Shown: positions 31,243 to 32,691 of the stretch, one piece after another | Position numbering within the stretch: position 1 is the stretch's first letter | How the letters are laid out: each line of letters starts with the position of its first letter | DNA from: CALMAK01 sp964392265 | GTDB taxonomy: Bacteria > Patescibacteriota > Saccharimonadia > Saccharimonadales > Saccharimonadaceae | DNA length: 32,691 nt | NCBI GenBank assembly: GCA_964392265.1 | Contig: CAYMOS010000006.1 | Span: 1 to 32,691, forward strand | Reading direction: 5' to 3' | Program-made: the position numbers and the translations under genes | Notes under the pieces: model-generated | What the model was told of the DNA's origin: nothing | Databases searched by the model: none | Seen by the model: the letters and a program-made list of their open reading frames with translations, nothing else

Positions 31243-31557
31243 TGTGAGATGGCGCATAAAAAGTGTCTTTGCGTACTGTGTGCGATTTCTCATTTTACCC
31301 CTGTTATAACGCCTCACAATGGCCTAAAAAAGCCTAAGTCACGATTAGAGGAGCAACCGTCGTATAGACTTGTACTCACTCGGGTGGATATGTAACCGTA
31401 GGAGTCCCCGTGGGAGTACATGGTGGAGTCGATTTGTTCTGGATAGCACAGCCATCTTACAAGCAAATACCAAGATATTGCACGATACGCCATAATGTAT
31501 GTAAATAACATTACATAATAAAAGTACAAAAAAGACATAGGACACGACCAATTCTTA
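31243..31557. other. AT-rich stretch without a recognisable gene
   Basis: No convincing coding region on either strand; the open frames here run through the antisense of tRNA sequence or are low-complexity. It lies between the truncated and the intact tRNA-Leu, which face in opposite directions. The motif GGAGT recurs three times at 11-12 nt steps (about 31401-31429). It may be residue of an integrated element. Confidence 0.5.
31498..31517. repeat. Short inverted repeat
   Basis: TATGTAA (31498-31504), spacer ATAACA, TTACATA (31511-31517). It is of operator size, 40 bp upstream of the tRNA promoter; no regulator is known. Confidence 0.35.
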
Positions 31558-31566
31558 TGCTATAAT
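31558..31566 (+). promoter_or_regulatory. Extended -10 promoter of tRNA-Leu
   Basis: TG-C-TATAAT is a perfect extended -10. The start site near 31573 leaves a 5' leader of about 22 nt for RNase P. Confidence 0.75.
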
Positions 31567-31594
31567 ATGGATTAAGTAATTCACACATAAATAC

Positions 31595-31679
31595 GCGGAT
31601 GTGGTGGAATTGGTAGACACGATAGCCTTAGGAGCTATTGCCTCCGGGCGTGAAGGTTCAAGTCCTTTCATCCGTACCA
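31595..31679 (+). tRNA. tRNA-Leu (anticodon UAG)
   Basis: Class II tRNA: acceptor GCGGATG pairs with CATCCGT (first pair G-U); D arm with GGTAGAC; anticodon stem ATAGC/GCTAT around loop CTTAGGA, anticodon TAG; long variable arm; T arm GAAGG-TTCAAGT-CCTTT; discriminator A and encoded CCA (31677-31679). It reads CUN leucine codons. It has its own promoter and terminator. Confidence 0.96.
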
Positions 31680-31695
31680 CAGTGAAATTATGAGT

Positions 31696-31720
31696 AAACC
31701 GTCCGACTGGGCGGTTTTTT
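31696..31720 (+). terminator. Terminator of tRNA-Leu
   Basis: AAACCGTCC (31696-31704), loop GACT, GGGCGGTTT (31709-31717) with one G-T pair, T-run to 31720. Confidence 0.9.
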
Positions 31721-31733
31721 GATGGTGGATAAA

Positions 31734-31742
31734 TGGTATAAT
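31734..31742 (+). promoter_or_regulatory. Extended -10 promoter of the ASCH gene
   Basis: TG-G-TATAAT is followed by nine bases and the ATG at 31752. The leader would be 2-3 nt long, practically leaderless, with no SD. Confidence 0.65.
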
Positions 31743-31751
31743 CATAGACAT

Positions 31752-32090
31752 ATGAATACACACCAACTCCAACTTGCCACCGTTCCATTTGACGCCATTA
31801 CATCAGGCGCAAAGACTATTGAATCACGACTTTATGACGAGAAACGCCAAACTATCGAGATTGGCGATACTATTATCTTCACCAACCGAGAAAGCACCGA
31901 TCAAACCGTTTCAGTCAAAGTTATTGGCTTGCTTCGCTATGAAACATTCCATGATCTCTTCTCGCACAATAACCCTGCCAAGTTTGGTGGTGAAAGCGTC
32001 GAGTGGCTTGAGAACCAAATCAACGAATTCTACTCTGTTGAGCAGCAAAAAGAAAACGGTGTTATTGGCATCGAATTCGTGCTGCTGTAG
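31752..32090 (+). CDS. ASCH-domain protein
   Basis: A 112-aa single ASCH domain: VPFDAITSGAKTIESRL with the G-x-K-T-x-E-x-R motif, DEKRQTIEIGDTIIFTN, a central VKVIGLLRYETF strand-helix and a C-terminal GVIGIEFVLL strand. ASCH domains have the PUA-like fold and bind RNA or act on modified nucleosides (some hydrolyse N4-acetylcytidine). Which applies here is unknown. ATG 31752 is preferred to 31719, as the promoter lies between them. It sits next to the tRNA gene. Confidence 0.85.
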   Translation: MNTHQLQLATVPFDAITSGAKTIESRLYDEKRQTIEIGDTIIFTNRESTDQTVSVKVIGLLRYETFHDLFSHNNPAKFGGESVEWLENQINEFYSVEQQKENGVIGIEFVLL

Positions 32091-32119
32091 TTGCATAAAA
32101 CCATAAACTCTGTTATAGT
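32091..32119 (+). promoter_or_regulatory. Promoter of the GNAT gene
   Basis: TTGCAT (32091-32096), 17-bp spacer, TATAGT (32114-32119) with TG-T upstream. A complete -35/-10 promoter, rarer in this window than a -10 alone. It starts on the base after the ASCH stop codon. Confidence 0.65.
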
Positions 32120-32138
32120 TACTATCGTCCTATCCACC

Positions 32139-32178
32139 TGCTAGGTCAATCCAAAAAATCCTAGCAATCATCGGGAGG
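32139..32178 (+). promoter_or_regulatory. Leader hairpin and SD of the GNAT gene
   Basis: TGCTAGG (32139-32145) and CCTAGCA (32160-32166) form a 7-bp stem with a 14-nt loop, directly upstream of the SD GGGAGGTG. The layout resembles the clpC leader. It may protect the mRNA 5' region. Confidence 0.4.
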
Positions 32179-32184
32179 TGTACC

Positions 32185-32691
32185 ATGACCGCATCCACGG
32201 TCATTAACAACGTCGTCATTCGCTCCGCAGGAGCTGACGACTTCGAATGGGTCGCTGACCTCATGGTTCGGGCGCTCAGCCCGTTCTATGACGGAGACCA
32301 CCGCGCACACGCACAGCGCATCTTCGACACCCACATGGAGGGAGGCATCGACCACGTCGGTCACTTCTCGGCTGGACAGTATATGTTCATTGCCGAGCAG
32401 GACGGCCAGCCGGTCGGTCTCATCCATGTGGTGGAGAAGAAGCAGGAGACGGTGAAGATCAGTCCGCTGATCGTCAGCACCGACTACCGTGGGAAGCTGG
32501 GCATCGGAAGCATGCTGCTCAAGCACGCTGAAGACTTCGCCCGCGAACTCGGCGCTCGGCAGCTGTACTGCACTGTCGCGTCGCCCAACCAGAAGGCGCT
32601 CCAGTTCTTCCTCCGGAAGGGCTTCCACATCACTGGAACGGCGAGGGATCACTACAAGCAGGGTGTCGACGAACACATGCTGTACAAGCAG
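32185..32691 (+). CDS. GNAT-family N-acetyltransferase (partial, runs off the window)
   Basis: At least 169 codons without a stop. It has the GNAT order: N-terminal V-I-R-S-A-G-A-D-D-F helix, a beta strand with MFIAEQDGQPVGLIHV, motif A with ISPLIVSTDYRGKLGIGSML (acetyl-CoA pyrophosphate loop R-G-K-L-G-I-G), then LGARQLYCTVASPNQKALQFF and a K-G-F-H end. It acetylates an amine with acetyl-CoA; the substrate is unknown (protein, aminoglycoside or small metabolite). Strong SD, full -35/-10 promoter, clearly higher GC and Actinobacteria-like codon choice (many CTC, ACC, CGC) than its neighbours suggest recent acquisition. The C-terminus is outside the window. Confidence 0.85.
   Translation, partial: MTASTVINNVVIRSAGADDFEWVADLMVRALSPFYDGDHRAHAQRIFDTHMEGGIDHVGHFSAGQYMFIAEQDGQPVGLIHVVEKKQETVKISPLIVSTDYRGKLGIGSMLLKHAEDFARELGARQLYCTVASPNQKALQFFLRKGFHITGTARDHYKQGVDEHMLYKQ

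Noticed and set aside
31171..31395. Plus-strand ORF beginning MVRERGLEPPRP
   Set aside because: This is the familiar false ORF made by reading antisense through a tRNA 3' end; the DNA is the truncated tRNA-Leu.
31187..31600. Split tRNA or group I intron in tRNA-Leu
   Set aside because: A break at the anticodon made this worth testing, but no 5' half (D arm, 5' acceptor strand) is found on the minus strand up to the window end, and no intron core is evident.
31555..31788. Minus-strand ORF containing GLEPSRPEA
   Set aside because: It is antisense to the intact tRNA-Leu and crosses its promoter and terminator.
32161..32676. 171-aa minus-strand ORF at the right edge
   Set aside because: It mirrors the GNAT gene, which has a promoter, SD and family motifs on the plus strand; high GC leaves the antisense frame open.

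Overview
The window looks like part of a Patescibacteria (CPR) chromosome, most likely Candidatus Saccharibacteria (TM7). This rests on gene content and style: compact, roughly mid-GC, many genes without a Shine-Dalgarno (SD) sequence, short type IV pilins, a ClpC behind a CIRCE element, a PIN-TRAM protein after RadA, a secreted DUF1524-type nuclease, and no biosynthetic pathway in 32.7 kb. The standard code applies, because TGA serves as a stop (for example at 2464-2466 and 30042-30044). The phylum call is inference, about 0.7.

Layout. (A) 1-6990 is a surface or host-contact module: a large pilin-like protein with a C-terminal beta domain, a collagen-like protein with phage tail-fibre-type ends, an SGNH esterase and two tandem GH71-like glycoside hydrolases. 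None of the last four has a recognisable signal peptide. (B) 6999-10068, minus strand: an M1 aminopeptidase and a Sua5/YrdC tRNA t6A enzyme. (C) 10092-18631, plus strand: secreted HNH nuclease, NusA, a membrane-anchored unknown, ClpC under CIRCE control, a membrane protein with an HEMLH motif, RadA and a PIN-TRAM protein. (D) 18731-21379, minus strand: a class A penicillin-binding protein, divergent from (E) tyrS, a YibE/F membrane protein, a phosphohexomutase and an inositol-monophosphatase-family enzyme. (F) 26649-27008: a small HTH regulator with a zinc ribbon, bounded by its own promoter and terminator. (G) 27130-30586: RecG, a zinc phospholipase C-like protein and RsmD. (H) 30671-31135: a second pilin. 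(I) 31146-32691: a long palindrome, a truncated tRNA-Leu on the minus strand, an intact tRNA-Leu(UAG), an ASCH protein and the start of a GC-rich GNAT acetyltransferase.

The genes fit an epibiont that builds pili and a cell wall, handles other cells' polysaccharide and DNA at its surface (GH71, SGNH, nuclease, pilins, RadA/RecG) and runs a minimal core.

Three signals stand out. First, the surface cassette of region A. Second, a recurring start architecture in which a -10 hexamer lies 6 or 7 nt before the start codon (nusA, clpC, tyrS and others keep an SD), predicting leaderless mRNAs. Third, the truncated tRNA-Leu next to a 48-bp palindrome, which looks like a scar of integration or rearrangement.
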